A stretch of 64,000 nt of DNA, from the NCBI RefSeq assembly GCF_024494385.1, contig NZ_JAEVLT010000009.1:1-64000 (forward strand), written 5' to 3'. The first letter of the stretch is position 1; every line of letters begins with the position of its first letter. The notes under the pieces are model-generated. The model was not told the DNA's origin and did no database searches. It saw only the letters and a program-made list of their open reading frames with translations. Source of the DNA: Bacillus sp. EB600 (lineage in GTDB: Bacteria > Bacillota > Bacilli > Bacillales > Cytobacillaceae). Below, piece after piece: positions 24,079 through 33,310 of the stretch. Made by a program: the position numbers and the translations under genes.

Positions 24079-24822
24079 ATGAAAATAAAAGCAATTTATA
24101 TTGTTCTTTTTATAATGGTTGGCTTTATTTTTTTTCAACTTGGGAATCGGACGGCGATCTCGGCGGGAGAGCGAGACAGCGATCTGCTTAAATTAGTCAC
24201 GGCTTTTAAAAACGAGAATATTTTACTCAAAGAATGGTCTTTGTATGCAAGAGAACATTTGGTAAACCTAAAGAGTGCGGGAGAAGCTAAGGAATATACA
24301 CGGAAGCTTAAAGAAAGATTTCCCGACTGGGAGTGGTCCGAGTCAATGACCAGTGAAAAATGGGAAGTAACAGCCTTATCTCCAACATCACAACACCACC
24401 AAGAAATGCTTCAAATTATGGCAACCCACACAAAAAATCCTGTAGATGCGTATATAGTATATAGGGTCAGCGGGAAAGAGTGGAATAAGCAGTCTGCAAC
24501 CTTTTTTACCTCGGATCAATACAAAAATAGGCTAAACGACATATTTCATGGAATGCCCACAATTTTTTCTTGTATAAAAGGCGAATTCGATGATAAGATG
24601 AATACGGCTTTGCCAGAAACTGTGAATCATTTATTAACTATTTTTAAAGCAAGAGAGATAGAAGCCTTAAAAGAGGATAAATTCATGTCGGTAACGGCAC
24701 AGTCGCCAAGCTTCGCTGATTCGATTAAAAATCGAAATTTGCAAATTGGTGTTCGCGCATCAGGATTGGGCGCTAAGACTACCGTTGTAGTTGGCACACC
24801 AATCATCACGATTGAATATTAA
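24079..24822 (+). CDS. ywmB: YwmB family protein
   Basis: 247 residues with an N-terminal signal or anchor segment (about 5-20), followed by an extracytoplasmic domain without cysteines. The segments [25 protein letters not shown] and the C-terminal [21 protein letters not shown] match YwmB, a family often labelled TATA-box-like in databases because of its fold. No function is established. RBS AAGGGAGTG. Precedes murA by 32 bp and is probably co-transcribed with it, as in B. subtilis. Confidence 0.8.
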   Translation: MKIKAIYIVLFIMVGFIFFQLGNRTAISAGERDSDLLKLVTAFKNENILLKEWSLYAREHLVNLKSAGEAKEYTRKLKERFPDWEWSESMTSEKWEVTALSPTSQHHQEMLQIMATHTKNPVDAYIVYRVSGKEWNKQSATFFTSDQYKNRLNDIFHGMPTIFSCIKGEFDDKMNTALPETVNHLLTIFKAREIEALKEDKFMSVTAQSPSFADSIKNRNLQIGVRASGLGAKTTVVVGTPIITIEY

Positions 24823-24854
24823 TATAGAGAATATGGACGCGGAGGGGAATACTC

Positions 24855-26165
24855 TTGGAAAAGATTATCGTCCGCGGCGGACAAAGGCTTTATGGTACGG
24901 TTAGAGTTGAAGGCGCAAAAAATGCCGTGCTGCCGGTTATCGCTGCAACATTATTAGCAAGTGATGGAAAAAGTATAATAAGAGATGTGCCAACTCTCTC
25001 CGATGTATACACAATTAATGAAGTATTACGGAACTTAAACGCAGAAGTGGTTTTTGAAAATAATACAGTAGTCGTTAATGCATCCAGAGAGTTAAAAGAA
25101 GAAGCGCCATTCGAATATGTTCGAAAAATGCGTGCTTCCGTCCTTGTAATGGGATCTTTACTCGCTCGTAATGGGCGTGCTCGGGTTGCGCTCCCGGGCG
25201 GTTGTGCTATTGGATCCCGGCCTATCGATCAGCACCTTAAGGGCTTTGAAGCAATGGGTGCAAAAGTGAAGGTAGGAAATGGCTTTATTGAAGCGGAAGT
25301 AAACGGCCGCTTAAAAGGGGCCAAGATATATTTAGATTTCCCAAGCGTTGGAGCTACTGAAAATATCATGATGGCTGCCTCGCTTGCGGAAGGAACGACT
25401 GTTATCGAGAACGTCGCAAAAGAACCAGAAATCGTCGATCTTGCCAATTTCTTAAACGAAATGGGTGCAAATGTAAGAGGTGCCGGAACTGGAACAATCC
25501 GCATCGAAGGTGTAAACCAATTATTCGGTGCCAATCATACGATTATTCCTGACCGGATTGAAGCTGGTACGTTTATGGTTGCAGCTGCTATTACTGGCGG
25601 AAATGTACTTATAAAAGGTGCAGTGCCTGAGCACATATCCTCGCTCATTGCTAAGATGGAGGAAATGGGTGTAATTATTTTTGAAGAAGATGATGGTGTT
25701 CGCGTAATCGGCCCTGAAAAGTTAAAAGCCGTTGACATTAAGACGATGCCGCATCCAGGTTTCCCAACCGATATGCAATCACAAATGATGGCTCTTTTGC
25801 TTCGTGCAGAAGGAACAAGTATGATTACCGAAACGGTTTTTGAAAATCGGTTCATGCATGTCGAGGAGTTTCGTCGCATGAATGCCGACATCAAAATTGA
25901 AGGTCGCTCAGTGATCCTCAATGGCTCTTCCAACCTTCAAGGTGCAGAAGTAGCTGCAACGGACCTTCGCGCCGCAGCAGCCCTTATTCTTGCTGGATTA
26001 GTGGCTGACGGTGTGACACGCGTTACAGAATTGAAGCATTTAGACCGCGGCTATGTTGATTTTCATAAAAAATTAGCAATGCTCGGCGCTGATATTGAAC
26101 GCGTGAATGAGGACGATGAAACATTTACAGTCGTCGAACCACTTGTATCTGATTTAAACGCTTGA
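24855..26165 (+). CDS. murA: UDP-N-acetylglucosamine 1-carboxyvinyltransferase
   Basis: 436-residue enzyme of the first committed step of peptidoglycan synthesis, transferring enolpyruvate from PEP to UDP-GlcNAc in the cytoplasm. N-terminal substrate Lys-Asn ([15 protein letters not shown]) and the catalytic loop cysteine C117 ([11 protein letters not shown]), the residue attacked by fosfomycin, are present. TTG start preceded by GGAGGGGAAT. By neighbourhood (ywzB, ywmB, spoIID) this corresponds to MurAA rather than MurAB. Confidence 0.95.
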   Translation: MEKIIVRGGQRLYGTVRVEGAKNAVLPVIAATLLASDGKSIIRDVPTLSDVYTINEVLRNLNAEVVFENNTVVVNASRELKEEAPFEYVRKMRASVLVMGSLLARNGRARVALPGGCAIGSRPIDQHLKGFEAMGAKVKVGNGFIEAEVNGRLKGAKIYLDFPSVGATENIMMAASLAEGTTVIENVAKEPEIVDLANFLNEMGANVRGAGTGTIRIEGVNQLFGANHTIIPDRIEAGTFMVAAAITGGNVLIKGAVPEHISSLIAKMEEMGVIIFEEDDGVRVIGPEKLKAVDIKTMPHPGFPTDMQSQMMALLLRAEGTSMITETVFENRFMHVEEFRRMNADIKIEGRSVILNGSSNLQGAEVAATDLRAAAALILAGLVADGVTRVTELKHLDRGYVDFHKKLAMLGADIERVNEDDETFTVVEPLVSDLNA

Positions 26166-26205
26166 TTTAGTCATTTTTTTGAAAATATCTTTATTAAAGA
26201 GCCAG

Positions 26206-26244
26206 CCGAAGAGCCAACAGATGCGTTCTTCGGTTTATTTTTTC
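26206..26244 (+). terminator. Terminator of murA
   Basis: CCGAAGA (26206-26212) with TCTTCGG (26227-26233), followed by TTTATTTTTT. Confidence 0.75.
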
Positions 26245-26375
26245 AAAAATACATATGCTGAAGTGAGTAAAATTATGCTTGTCTGCGAGTGGATTGCGAT
26301 TGGATTTTTCGTAAAGTACGCCGCGGAATTAGTGGATCACCTAGCGAATTCAGCTGAATTTTTCAAAAAAATAAA

Positions 26376-26406
26376 GTCATAAATGCTTGTCCGCGTCCAT
26401 ATGTAT
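26376..26406 (+). promoter_or_regulatory. Candidate SigE-type promoter of spoIID
   Basis: GTCATAA (26376-26382) and CATATGTAT (26398-26406), with ATA-N16-CATA spacing as in mother-cell SigE promoters. It would give a leader of about 30 nt before spoIID. Confidence 0.45.
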
Positions 26407-26444
26407 GAATGAGTAGTACATAACTTCATACTGGAGGCTTTTTC

Positions 26445-27461
26445 ATGAAAAAATTCAAACCACTCATCGTCCTCGCATCACTCCTATTTGTCGTAACCTT
26501 ACTCATACCAGCCGTGCTCGTATTGCCATTTTCAGAGGAAAAGGCCAGCGGAAAGTTAGAAGAGAAGACTCCGAAAGCAACGGAAGTCACTGCAGACAAA
26601 GGTGTAGAAGTGGGTGTGTACCGTTTCTCCCAATCCAAACTAGAAAAAATCCCCCTAGAAGATTATCTCGTTGGCGTGGTCGCATCGGAAATGCCGGCTG
26701 ATTTTCAGGAAGAAGCCCTCAAAGCACAGGCCCTAACCGCGAGAACGTATATTGTCAGACAATTAATGAGTAAGGAGAATCATCTCGGGCTGCCAAAAGG
26801 TGCTCAGGTTGGCGACACAACGATGGACCAGGTTTACTCTAGCGACGACCAGCTGCGCAAGGAATGGGGAGCGGATTATAGCTGGAAAAGGAAAAAAATC
26901 CTTGATGCTGTAAGAGCGACAAGCGGTCAAATCCTAACCTACAACGGTGACCCCATTCAAGCAACCTTTTTCTCGACAAGCAATGGCTACACCGAAAATT
27001 CCGAGGACTATTGGCCAAGCAAACTGCCATATTTACGCAGTGTCACGAGTCCATGGGATAAAAAATCACCCAAGTTCAGCAACCAGCAAATCTTCACTGT
27101 TAAAAACTTCGAAAATAAGCTTGGCGTTCACATAAGAAGTGGAGCCACCATCGGTCAAATCACCGAACGCACAGCCGGAAAACGTGTCGGCAAAGTGAAC
27201 TTCAGCGGAAAAGTTCTATCTGGAAAGGAAATTCGTGAAAAACTCGATCTTAAATCCACCGACTTCACCTGGGAACGAAAAGGCGATAATATCATCATCA
27301 ATACAAGAGGCTACGGCCACGGCGTTGGCATGAGCCAATACGGCGCGAACGGAATGGCTGCTGACGGCAAAACGTATCAAGACATCGTCAAACACTATTA
27401 CACCGGTGTGGACATCACCTCCACAGAGAGCACGCTCGCCCTGATAACAGCAAACAAATAA
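26445..27461 (+). CDS. spoIID: Stage II sporulation protein D
   Basis: 338-residue membrane-anchored lytic transglycosylase of the engulfment complex (with SpoIIM and SpoIIP). It has one N-terminal membrane helix (about 8-27), then the SpoIID/LytB domain: EDYLVGVVASEMPADFQEEALKAQA with the catalytic glutamate in SEMPA, FFSTSNGYTENSEDYW, and the C-terminal RGYGHGVGMSQYGANGMA. GGAGG 7 nt before the ATG. Terminated by its own palindrome. Confidence 0.94.
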   Translation: MKKFKPLIVLASLLFVVTLLIPAVLVLPFSEEKASGKLEEKTPKATEVTADKGVEVGVYRFSQSKLEKIPLEDYLVGVVASEMPADFQEEALKAQALTARTYIVRQLMSKENHLGLPKGAQVGDTTMDQVYSSDDQLRKEWGADYSWKRKKILDAVRATSGQILTYNGDPIQATFFSTSNGYTENSEDYWPSKLPYLRSVTSPWDKKSPKFSNQQIFTVKNFENKLGVHIRSGATIGQITERTAGKRVGKVNFSGKVLSGKEIREKLDLKSTDFTWERKGDNIIINTRGYGHGVGMSQYGANGMAADGKTYQDIVKHYYTGVDITSTESTLALITANK

Positions 27462-27488
27462 CCAGTCCACGGACTGGTTATTTGTTTT
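27461..27488 (+). terminator. Terminator of spoIID
   Basis: ACCAGTCC-ac-GGACTGGT followed by TATTTGTTTT, directly at the stop codon. The same CCAGTCC-GGACTGG palindrome recurs at 43251-43274. Confidence 0.75.
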
Positions 27489-27512
27489 GGTTTGGATTTT
27501 TGTGGAGGAGGG

Positions 27513-27590
27513 GGTCGATATCGGACCAAAAGAGGTCGATAAATGAGGGAAAGCGGTCGATATGTGGAGAAAAGACGTAGATAAAATCAT
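27513..27590 (+). repeat. Phased 21-nt repeat array B (core GGTCGATA)
   Basis: GGTCGATA starts at 27513, 27534 and 27555, exactly 21 nt apart, with a degenerate fourth unit (CGTAGATA) at 27576. The array lies between the spoIID terminator and the second NERD gene, whose start follows about 80 bp later. Confidence 0.75.
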
Positions 27591-27666
27591 AAATATCCAA
27601 AAAACAGAAGGATTTTGAAAGAAGAAAGAGAATACTATAATCGAAAAAGAGAAGGGAGTGAAGTGC

Positions 27667-28662
27667 TTGTTTTTGAAACCCTGTTTACCTCCCGAAAGAG
27701 CTCTCCTAGATTTGGCGCTAAAAAGGAGAATTGAGAATTTTCATCCGAAACGGAGTGTGATTGAAGAAGACTATCACCATCGAATGACCGGATATCGAGG
27801 CGAGAAGTCAATTGATTATTATTTAGAAAAGCTGCCTAAAGATAAATATGATATTATTCATGATCTTCGCTTGCCATGCACGGAAGAAGATAAATTTTTT
27901 CAAATTGATACGCTTGTTTTATCAACCTCGTTGATCTTACCCCTCGAAGTAAAAAACTGGGCGGGGGACCTTCACTTTGATAAACATCTCAACCAAGTGC
28001 TTCGTACTTTTCCTAATCAAACGAAAAAAAAACGGGTTCAAAATCCGATCCTGCAAGTCCACGAACAGGCACACCAACTTAAAAACTGGCTGGCGCACCA
28101 CAATTTAGGTAACGTACCGGTTGAATATTTGTTCGTAAACAGTAATGATAAAACAATCATTACCACTGATCCTGGAAATGAGAAAATTTTTCAAAGAGTG
28201 TGCACGAATGAAACCTTGATTGACAAAATCCACCTGTTAACCCAAACTCAAAAACCCGCGAATCCTAAAAAATCCAATTTAAAAAAACTAGGAGAAGCCT
28301 TGTTAGCCGCACATACACCCCCAGTGTTTACGATTCAAAAACTCTATAATATTTCACCCTATGAAATCCTCACCGGTGTATATTGCCCAAAGTGCCTTTC
28401 GCTTCCAATGGTATATAATAAAGGTACATGGTATTGTTCTCAATGCAGCCATCAGTCAAAAACAGCCCATATTGAAACCCTCAACGATTATTTCCTGCTG
28501 ATTAAACCCTCGATCACGAACGCAGAATTCCGGCAATTCCTTCACATTTCATCAGCTCGCAGCACGAATAGGATCCTCAAATCACTAAATTTACCCTATA
28601 CAGGCACGAACAAAGGGCGTATTTATTACAAGCCAGAAAAAATTTTTACCCCTGATGCATAA
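27667..28662 (+). CDS. NERD domain protein with C-terminal zinc ribbon (second paralogue)
   Basis: 331 residues, paralogous over its whole length to the protein at 191-1204: GYRGEKSIDYYL helix, D81 in FFQIDTLVL, E94-x-K96 in LPLEVKNWAG, and a zinc ribbon CPKC...CSQC near residues 240-260. The TTG at 27667 is preferred to the in-frame GTG at 27658: GAAGGGAG is 8 nt upstream of it and the resulting MFLKP start matches MFLNE of the paralogue. Predicted cytoplasmic metal-dependent nuclease-like protein; substrate unknown. It interrupts the usual spoIID-spoIIQ neighbourhood and, like its paralogue, is preceded by a phased 21-nt array. Confidence 0.83.
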   Translation: MFLKPCLPPERALLDLALKRRIENFHPKRSVIEEDYHHRMTGYRGEKSIDYYLEKLPKDKYDIIHDLRLPCTEEDKFFQIDTLVLSTSLILPLEVKNWAGDLHFDKHLNQVLRTFPNQTKKKRVQNPILQVHEQAHQLKNWLAHHNLGNVPVEYLFVNSNDKTIITTDPGNEKIFQRVCTNETLIDKIHLLTQTQKPANPKKSNLKKLGEALLAAHTPPVFTIQKLYNISPYEILTGVYCPKCLSLPMVYNKGTWYCSQCSHQSKTAHIETLNDYFLLIKPSITNAEFRQFLHISSARSTNRILKSLNLPYTGTNKGRIYYKPEKIFTPDA

Positions 28663-28759
28663 AATATTTCGCATTGTCGAAAAATAAGCAGAAAAAAATT
28701 TTTTTGGGCGTGTATATAATTCTACTGATCTGTTCAGACTGATTGCTGAGGTGATGATA

Positions 28760-29659
28760 ATGAGAGAGGAAGAAAATAAACGATCTTCTCAAAGCTCCAG
28801 CTTTAAACGCTTCATGAAAAAGCGTTGGGTATTTCCAGCCATTTATATTGCAAGTGCAGCAATCATATTGACTGCGGTCCTATGGTATCAAACAAGTAAC
28901 AACAACGCGACAGACAAATACGATTATAAATCTACTGATATTGCTGGCAAAAAATTCAATGATCCGGCGATTGAAGTTAACCGCACGATGGAAAACTTTG
29001 CAATGCCTGTGAAGGATGCAGCACAAGCTGTTGTCCAAAAGAAATTCTATGATTTCTCAGGCAAAAAAGCCGATCAGGAAGCTGCATTAGTAGTTTATAA
29101 AAATACGTATGTTCCAAACACTGGGATTGACATTGGCATGAACGATGGCAAAGAATTCGATGTTGTGGCAGCTATGAGCGGTAAAGTTACAAAAGTGGAA
29201 GAAGATTCTCTGTTAGGAAATGTCATTGAAGTTGAACATGACAATGGCGTAGTCACACAATATGAGTCTGTTAAAGATATGAAGGTTAAGGTTGGCGACC
29301 AAATCGAACAGGGACAAGTGATTGCCAAGGCTGGACAAAGCTTGTTCAATGAAAAAGCTGGAACACATGTGCATTTTGAAATCCGCAAAGATGGCGTAGC
29401 AGTAAATCCGCAAAACTATTTTAACAAACCGTTGAGCGCATTACTGGACGATCAATCTGCGACAAAAAAGTCTTCAAACGTAATTGATAACAAGCAAAAA
29501 ATTGATGATAGCAAGAGCAAGGATCAAAATTCAACAAAAGATAAATCAACAAATGACACAAACACGAACGACAAAAAAACAAATGACACAAACACAAATG
29601 ATACAAAAACAAAGAGCACGACTCCGTCAGACAGCTCTTCAACTGATACAAATTCATAA
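28760..29659 (+). CDS. spoIIQ: Stage II sporulation protein SpoIIQ
   Basis: 299-residue forespore membrane protein that pairs with SpoIIIAH across the septum to form the feeding-tube channel and engulfment ratchet. It has a cytoplasmic basic N-terminus, one TM helix (about 22-44), and a LytM/M23-like domain (about 100-215). HVHFEIRKDGVA is intact, but the first zinc-ligand motif reads NTGID instead of HxGxD, so the domain should be catalytically inactive, as reported for B. subtilis SpoIIQ. The C-terminal tail is a low-complexity Asn/Thr/Asp/Lys repeat. ATG at 28760 chosen for its GAGGTG site and the conserved MREEE start. Confidence 0.92.
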   Translation: MREEENKRSSQSSSFKRFMKKRWVFPAIYIASAAIILTAVLWYQTSNNNATDKYDYKSTDIAGKKFNDPAIEVNRTMENFAMPVKDAAQAVVQKKFYDFSGKKADQEAALVVYKNTYVPNTGIDIGMNDGKEFDVVAAMSGKVTKVEEDSLLGNVIEVEHDNGVVTQYESVKDMKVKVGDQIEQGQVIAKAGQSLFNEKAGTHVHFEIRKDGVAVNPQNYFNKPLSALLDDQSATKKSSNVIDNKQKIDDSKSKDQNSTKDKSTNDTNTNDKKTNDTNTNDTKTKSTTPSDSSSTDTNS

Positions 29660-29666
29660 TAAACTA

Positions 29667-29694
29667 GGGGGGAGGGACACCTCCTCTTTTTTTT
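29667..29694 (+). terminator. Terminator of spoIIQ
   Basis: GGGGAGG-gaca-CCTCCTC followed by eight T residues. Confidence 0.7.
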
Positions 29695-29704
29695 GTGCGA
29701 ACAT

Positions 29705-29743
29705 GGGGACGGTTCTTTTGATTCAATCAAAAGAACCGTCCCC
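29705..29743. repeat. GGGGACGGTTCTTTTG hairpin element, copy 1
   Basis: Perfect inverted repeat GGGGACGGTTCTTTTGATT-c-AATCAAAAGAACCGTCCCC with a one-base loop as written. Located between spoIIQ and the PBP gene. Confidence 0.9.
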
Positions 29744-29821
29744 GTTCATGTGTGCAATCGTTTGCCTTTGCACGTAAAAACTGTAAAATTATAGATAAAT
29801 AAGGTAGAGGGGGGATGCTAG

Positions 29822-31795
29822 TTGAAGAAATGGATTGGGTTCCTTTTTACAGCAGTGGTTTTAACGGTGGTGATTGCTGGGTGCAGCAGGGGACCAACGC
29901 CGCAGGATCGATTTTCGGAATACATAGGGCTATGGAAGCAGCAAAAGTTTTCCAGCATGTATGAGTACTTGTCGAAGGATGCGAAGAAGTCGATCACGAA
30001 GCAGGAGTTTGTCAGCCGCTATAAGAAAATTCATGGTGATCTGGAGGTTTCGGACCTCAAGCTCAGTTTTAAAAAGCCGAAGGAAGAAACGGCGACGCTG
30101 CCGTTTTCGGCAAAAATGAACAGCATAGCGGGGCCGATTCAATTTACGAAGAAGGCCAAGATGGTGAATGAGGACAAAAATTGGTATGTGGATTGGAATA
30201 CGACGTATATTTTTCCTGAGCTGAAGAAAGGCGATAAGATTAGCTTTGCGACATCGCCGCCGGAGCGGGGGCAGATTGTCGACCGCAATGGCAACGGGAT
30301 GGCTGTGAATGGCCAGGTTTATGAGGTAGGTGTCATTCCGGGGAAAATGGGCGAGCAGAAGGATTACGTGGTTACGCAGCTTTCGAGCCTGCTGCAAATG
30401 ACACCTGACGAGATAAACCAGGCGATCGGCGCGAGCTGGGTGAAGCCTGACTATTTTGTTCCATTGAAGAAGGTTGCACTGGACGACCAGGCTCGGATTG
30501 CGCAGTTAATTGCGCTAGCGCCGGTACAGACGAAAAAGGTCTCAGCCAGGGTTTATCCGTATAAGGACGCTGCGGCACAGCTGATCGGCTATGTAGGCGG
30601 GATTACGGCAGACGAATTGGCGAAATGGAAGGCCAAGGGCTACACGAGCAATGATGTGATTGGAAAAAGAGGCCTAGAGCAGGTGTACGATGAGCAATTA
30701 CGGGGTGAGCCAGGCGTCAAGGTTACGATTAAAAAGGCCGACGGGACTGAGACGGTTCTGGCTGAAAAAGCAGTTATGAACGGCAAGGACATTACGCTCA
30801 CGATTGATGCGAATGCCCAGCAAAAAGTATTTGCCGGCATGAACGGGGAAGCAGGCACCGCAGCAGAAATGAACCCGGTGACAGGAGAAACGCTTGCACT
30901 AGTCAGTTCTCCGTCCTTCGATCCCAACCAGGCGGCGTTGGGCTTTTCCGCAGACGCTTGGAAGGCACTCCAGGATAATCCGCAGCAGCCGCTGTCGACC
31001 CGCTTTAAGCAAGCCTACGCTCCTGGCTCGACGATGAAGCCGATCACGGCCTCAATCGGGTTGGCGGCGAAATCGCTAGACCCGGCGCAGGGGATCGCGA
31101 TTAGCGGCTTGAAATGGCAAAAGGATCAATCGTGGGGGAATTATTTTGTCACACGGGTCCATGAATCCAGTCCGGTTAATCTTGAAAGCGGGCTAGTCCT
31201 CTCGGATAATATTTACTTCGCGCAGGCGGCGTTAAAGATCGGTCAGGCACAATTCAGCGATGGCTTGAAAAAGTTTGGCTTTGAAGAGAAGATTGACTAT
31301 CCGTTCCCGCTGTCGACCTCGACGTTCGGAAAGCTGGATAGTGATATTTCACTAGCTGATTCTGGCTACGGACAGGGGCAGGTACAAATGAGTATCGTGC
31401 ATTTGATGGCGGCCTACACGCCGTTTGTCAATGGCGGCAATATGATCAAACCTGTTTTGTTGATGACGGATCAAAAAAATCAGATTTGGAAGCAGCAGGT
31501 GGTATCAAGCGGGGACGCGGCGCTCATCTCGGGCATCCTGCGGAAGGTTGTCGGCGATCCAAGCGGAACAGCACACGCTGCTGACATGGCAGATTATCCG
31601 CTGGCTGGGAAAACCGGAACAGCGGAAATCAAGCAAAAGCAGGGCGAAACCGGAACGGAAAACGGCTGGTTTGTCGCGTATAATGTCAACTCACCAAATT
31701 TGCTGATTGCAATGATGGTAGAAAACGTCCAGAACAGAGGCGGCTCGCAAATACCAGTTAAGCTAGTAAAGGGCATCGTTGAAGGAATGAAATGA
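29822..31795 (+). CDS. pbpC: Class B penicillin-binding protein, PBP3 (PbpC) type lipoprotein
   Basis: 657-residue peptidoglycan transpeptidase outside the membrane. Lipoprotein signal with lipobox VIAGC; MecA_N/NTF2-like domain (about 28-145); PBP dimerisation domain (about 155-320); transpeptidase domain with S403-T-M-K406, S461-D-N463 and K597-T-G. The MecA_N-containing architecture is that of B. subtilis PBP3 and staphylococcal PBP2a, which show low beta-lactam affinity; resistance here is not implied. TTG start after GAGGGGGGATG. The gene is clearly richer in GC than its neighbours. Confidence 0.88.
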   Translation: MKKWIGFLFTAVVLTVVIAGCSRGPTPQDRFSEYIGLWKQQKFSSMYEYLSKDAKKSITKQEFVSRYKKIHGDLEVSDLKLSFKKPKEETATLPFSAKMNSIAGPIQFTKKAKMVNEDKNWYVDWNTTYIFPELKKGDKISFATSPPERGQIVDRNGNGMAVNGQVYEVGVIPGKMGEQKDYVVTQLSSLLQMTPDEINQAIGASWVKPDYFVPLKKVALDDQARIAQLIALAPVQTKKVSARVYPYKDAAAQLIGYVGGITADELAKWKAKGYTSNDVIGKRGLEQVYDEQLRGEPGVKVTIKKADGTETVLAEKAVMNGKDITLTIDANAQQKVFAGMNGEAGTAAEMNPVTGETLALVSSPSFDPNQAALGFSADAWKALQDNPQQPLSTRFKQAYAPGSTMKPITASIGLAAKSLDPAQGIAISGLKWQKDQSWGNYFVTRVHESSPVNLESGLVLSDNIYFAQAALKIGQAQFSDGLKKFGFEEKIDYPFPLSTSTFGKLDSDISLADSGYGQGQVQMSIVHLMAAYTPFVNGGNMIKPVLLMTDQKNQIWKQQVVSSGDAALISGILRKVVGDPSGTAHAADMADYPLAGKTGTAEIKQKQGETGTENGWFVAYNVNSPNLLIAMMVENVQNRGGSQIPVKLVKGIVEGMK

Positions 31796-31800
31796 AACAT

Positions 31801-31846
31801 GGGGACGGTTCTTTTGAGTTCATTTTGACTCAAAAGAACCGTCCCC
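31801..31846. repeat. GGGGACGGTTCTTTTG hairpin element, copy 2
   Basis: GGGGACGGTTCTTTTGAGT / ACTCAAAAGAACCGTCCCC with an 8-nt loop, 5 bp after the PBP stop codon. Confidence 0.9.
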
Positions 31847-31891
31847 GTGAACCGTGAAAACATGAAATACGCATCAAGAGGGGCGAATACG

Positions 31892-32788
31892 ATGGAAAAG
31901 CCAATAATAAAGGTGGCAGACCAAACGTGGATGATTACCGACTATTATTTAGATAATTACTATGTCCTTGAAGGAGAGCAATTTGCTGCTTTAATCGATA
32001 CAGGAATCGGAATGGGCGATATGCTGGGGGATGTTCGAAAATTAACAGATAAACCGATTAAGGTATTGTTGACTCACGGGCATCCGGATCATTGTGGCGG
32101 GGTGTACGCTTTTGACGCGGTGCCTTATATGAATCCGCTCGATGAAGATATCGCAAGAATTTTTTATGATGAATTTCCGCAGTATCGAAGAAATTATGTG
32201 GGTTCAAGAGGTCCATTACGTTTACCAGAAAAGGATAGAGATAAAATCCAAGAATTACTGGATGATGTACCTGAAGCGACTGCCAAATTTGCATTCAAGC
32301 CATTAAAAGAAGGCGATATTTTTGAACTGGGGAATCGTTCGTTGGAAGTGATCAGTACTCCGGGGCACTCAAGTGGTAGTGTTGCATTTTTAGATATAAA
32401 ACAGCGAATTTTATTTAGTGGCGATATCGTGGGAGATTCTGTTTTACTATTTGGGCGCTCCAACGTCGAGGAAGAGGTAAATGTTCATAAAAATCTATTC
32501 CATGATAGTCACGCAAATGATCGTTTGCCGGATGATTATAATGAAGAATGCTTAGAAAGGTTTCTGGACGGTTTAAAAAAAATGTGGAGCAGGAGCGAAG
32601 AATTTGACCATCTAGCCGTTGGACATGGACAACCATTACGAGATAAAACAATGATTCAAGATTTTATTCGAATCACCGAGAAACTTTTAAACCGTGCTGT
32701 CAATGGAACTTATGAAGAAACATCGATTCGTCGAGGATGGGTCTATAAAGAAAACGACCTTGAATTATGGTATAAATGCGAAAAGTAA
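31892..32788 (+). CDS. MBL-fold metallo-hydrolase
   Basis: 298-residue metallo-beta-lactamase-fold protein with the metal motif H62-G-H64-P-D66-H67, a third ligand His in STPGHSSGSVAF, Asp in FSGDIVGDS, and a late His in LAVGHGQPL. The fold includes glyoxalase II-like and other hydrolases; the substrate cannot be read. ATG at 31892 with AGAGGGG upstream is used; the frame is open further upstream only through the hairpin element. It is isolated between two hairpin elements and so is probably monocistronic. Confidence 0.8.
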   Translation: MEKPIIKVADQTWMITDYYLDNYYVLEGEQFAALIDTGIGMGDMLGDVRKLTDKPIKVLLTHGHPDHCGGVYAFDAVPYMNPLDEDIARIFYDEFPQYRRNYVGSRGPLRLPEKDRDKIQELLDDVPEATAKFAFKPLKEGDIFELGNRSLEVISTPGHSSGSVAFLDIKQRILFSGDIVGDSVLLFGRSNVEEEVNVHKNLFHDSHANDRLPDDYNEECLERFLDGLKKMWSRSEEFDHLAVGHGQPLRDKTMIQDFIRITEKLLNRAVNGTYEETSIRRGWVYKENDLELWYKCEK

Positions 32789-32803
32789 ATACGAGTGGCT
32801 CAT

Positions 32804-32849
32804 GGGGACGGTTCTTTTGAGTCAAAATGAACTCAAAAGAACCGTCCCC
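32804..32849. repeat. GGGGACGGTTCTTTTG hairpin element, copy 3
   Basis: Same GAGT/ACTC inner stem as copy 2, with the loop in the opposite orientation; 15 bp after the MBL gene. Confidence 0.9.
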
Positions 32850-33256
32850 GTGAACTTTCGTGAACTTCATTCTCTTGAAACCCATTCATTAACAATAAAT
32901 GGGCGATTTTGTGGACATTTTGAAACTATCAAAAAAGCGGTTGCAAAGTTAAGTAAGCGGTATTATAATGACAATGTAGCAAGCGACTAGCATACTAGAA
33001 TACTAATATACCAATATTTCCTGCAGAGGAGGTAACATATCAGTACTGGTTAATGATTGAATTGGCCCAGTAAATGTAAATTGTGTTAATCAAAACGAAA
33101 ACTCATACCTTGTGCAAAGTTTGGAAAAATAGTGTCAGAGGTAAGTCAAACTCTAATGAGAAAATATCGCTAATAAAAGTTACATGCAAAACGGTATGTT
33201 TATCTATCAAATTCTAATGTCATGTGAAAAAGTGAACATTTATTTTTTGTAAAATA
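32850..33256. other. Non-coding region upstream of the sugar transporter
   Basis: About 400 bp of AT-rich sequence. A GAGGAGGTAACAT ribosome-binding-site-like string at about 33026 is followed by no credible reading frame. No gene seen. Confidence 0.4.
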
Positions 33257-33273
33257 AAGTAAGCGTTTTACTT
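33257..33273. promoter_or_regulatory. Candidate operator upstream of the hexuronate transporter
   Basis: AAGTAAGCGTTTTACTT has 6-bp arms AAGTAA/TTACTT around GCGTT, resembling a LacI-family or cre-like operator. It lies about 40 bp upstream of the transporter start and may control the uxu cluster. It departs from the B. subtilis cre consensus at several positions. Confidence 0.45.
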
Positions 33274-33310
33274 ATAGTTATATTATTTATTTATAGAGGG
33301 GGCATTATGA

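Noticed and set aside
23873..24094. Hydrophobic 73-codon minus-strand frame between ywzB and ywmB
   Set aside because: AT-rich sequence gives Phe/Leu/Ile-rich frames by chance; no ribosome site and it overlaps the ywmB start region.
26179..26382. 67-codon reading frame between murA and spoIID
   Set aside because: It begins upstream of and runs through the murA terminator and lacks a ribosome site. A shorter frame from ATG 26276 is conceivable but unsupported.
29822..31795. Calling the PBP a beta-lactam resistance determinant because of its MecA_N domain
   Set aside because: The same domain is present in ordinary chromosomal PBP3 of Bacillus; sequence alone does not support resistance.
32694..32990. 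98-codon frame overlapping the MBL gene end and a hairpin element
   Set aside because: It reads through the hairpin element (giving GTVLL...RTVP) and has no ribosome site. The same artefact appears at other copies of the element.
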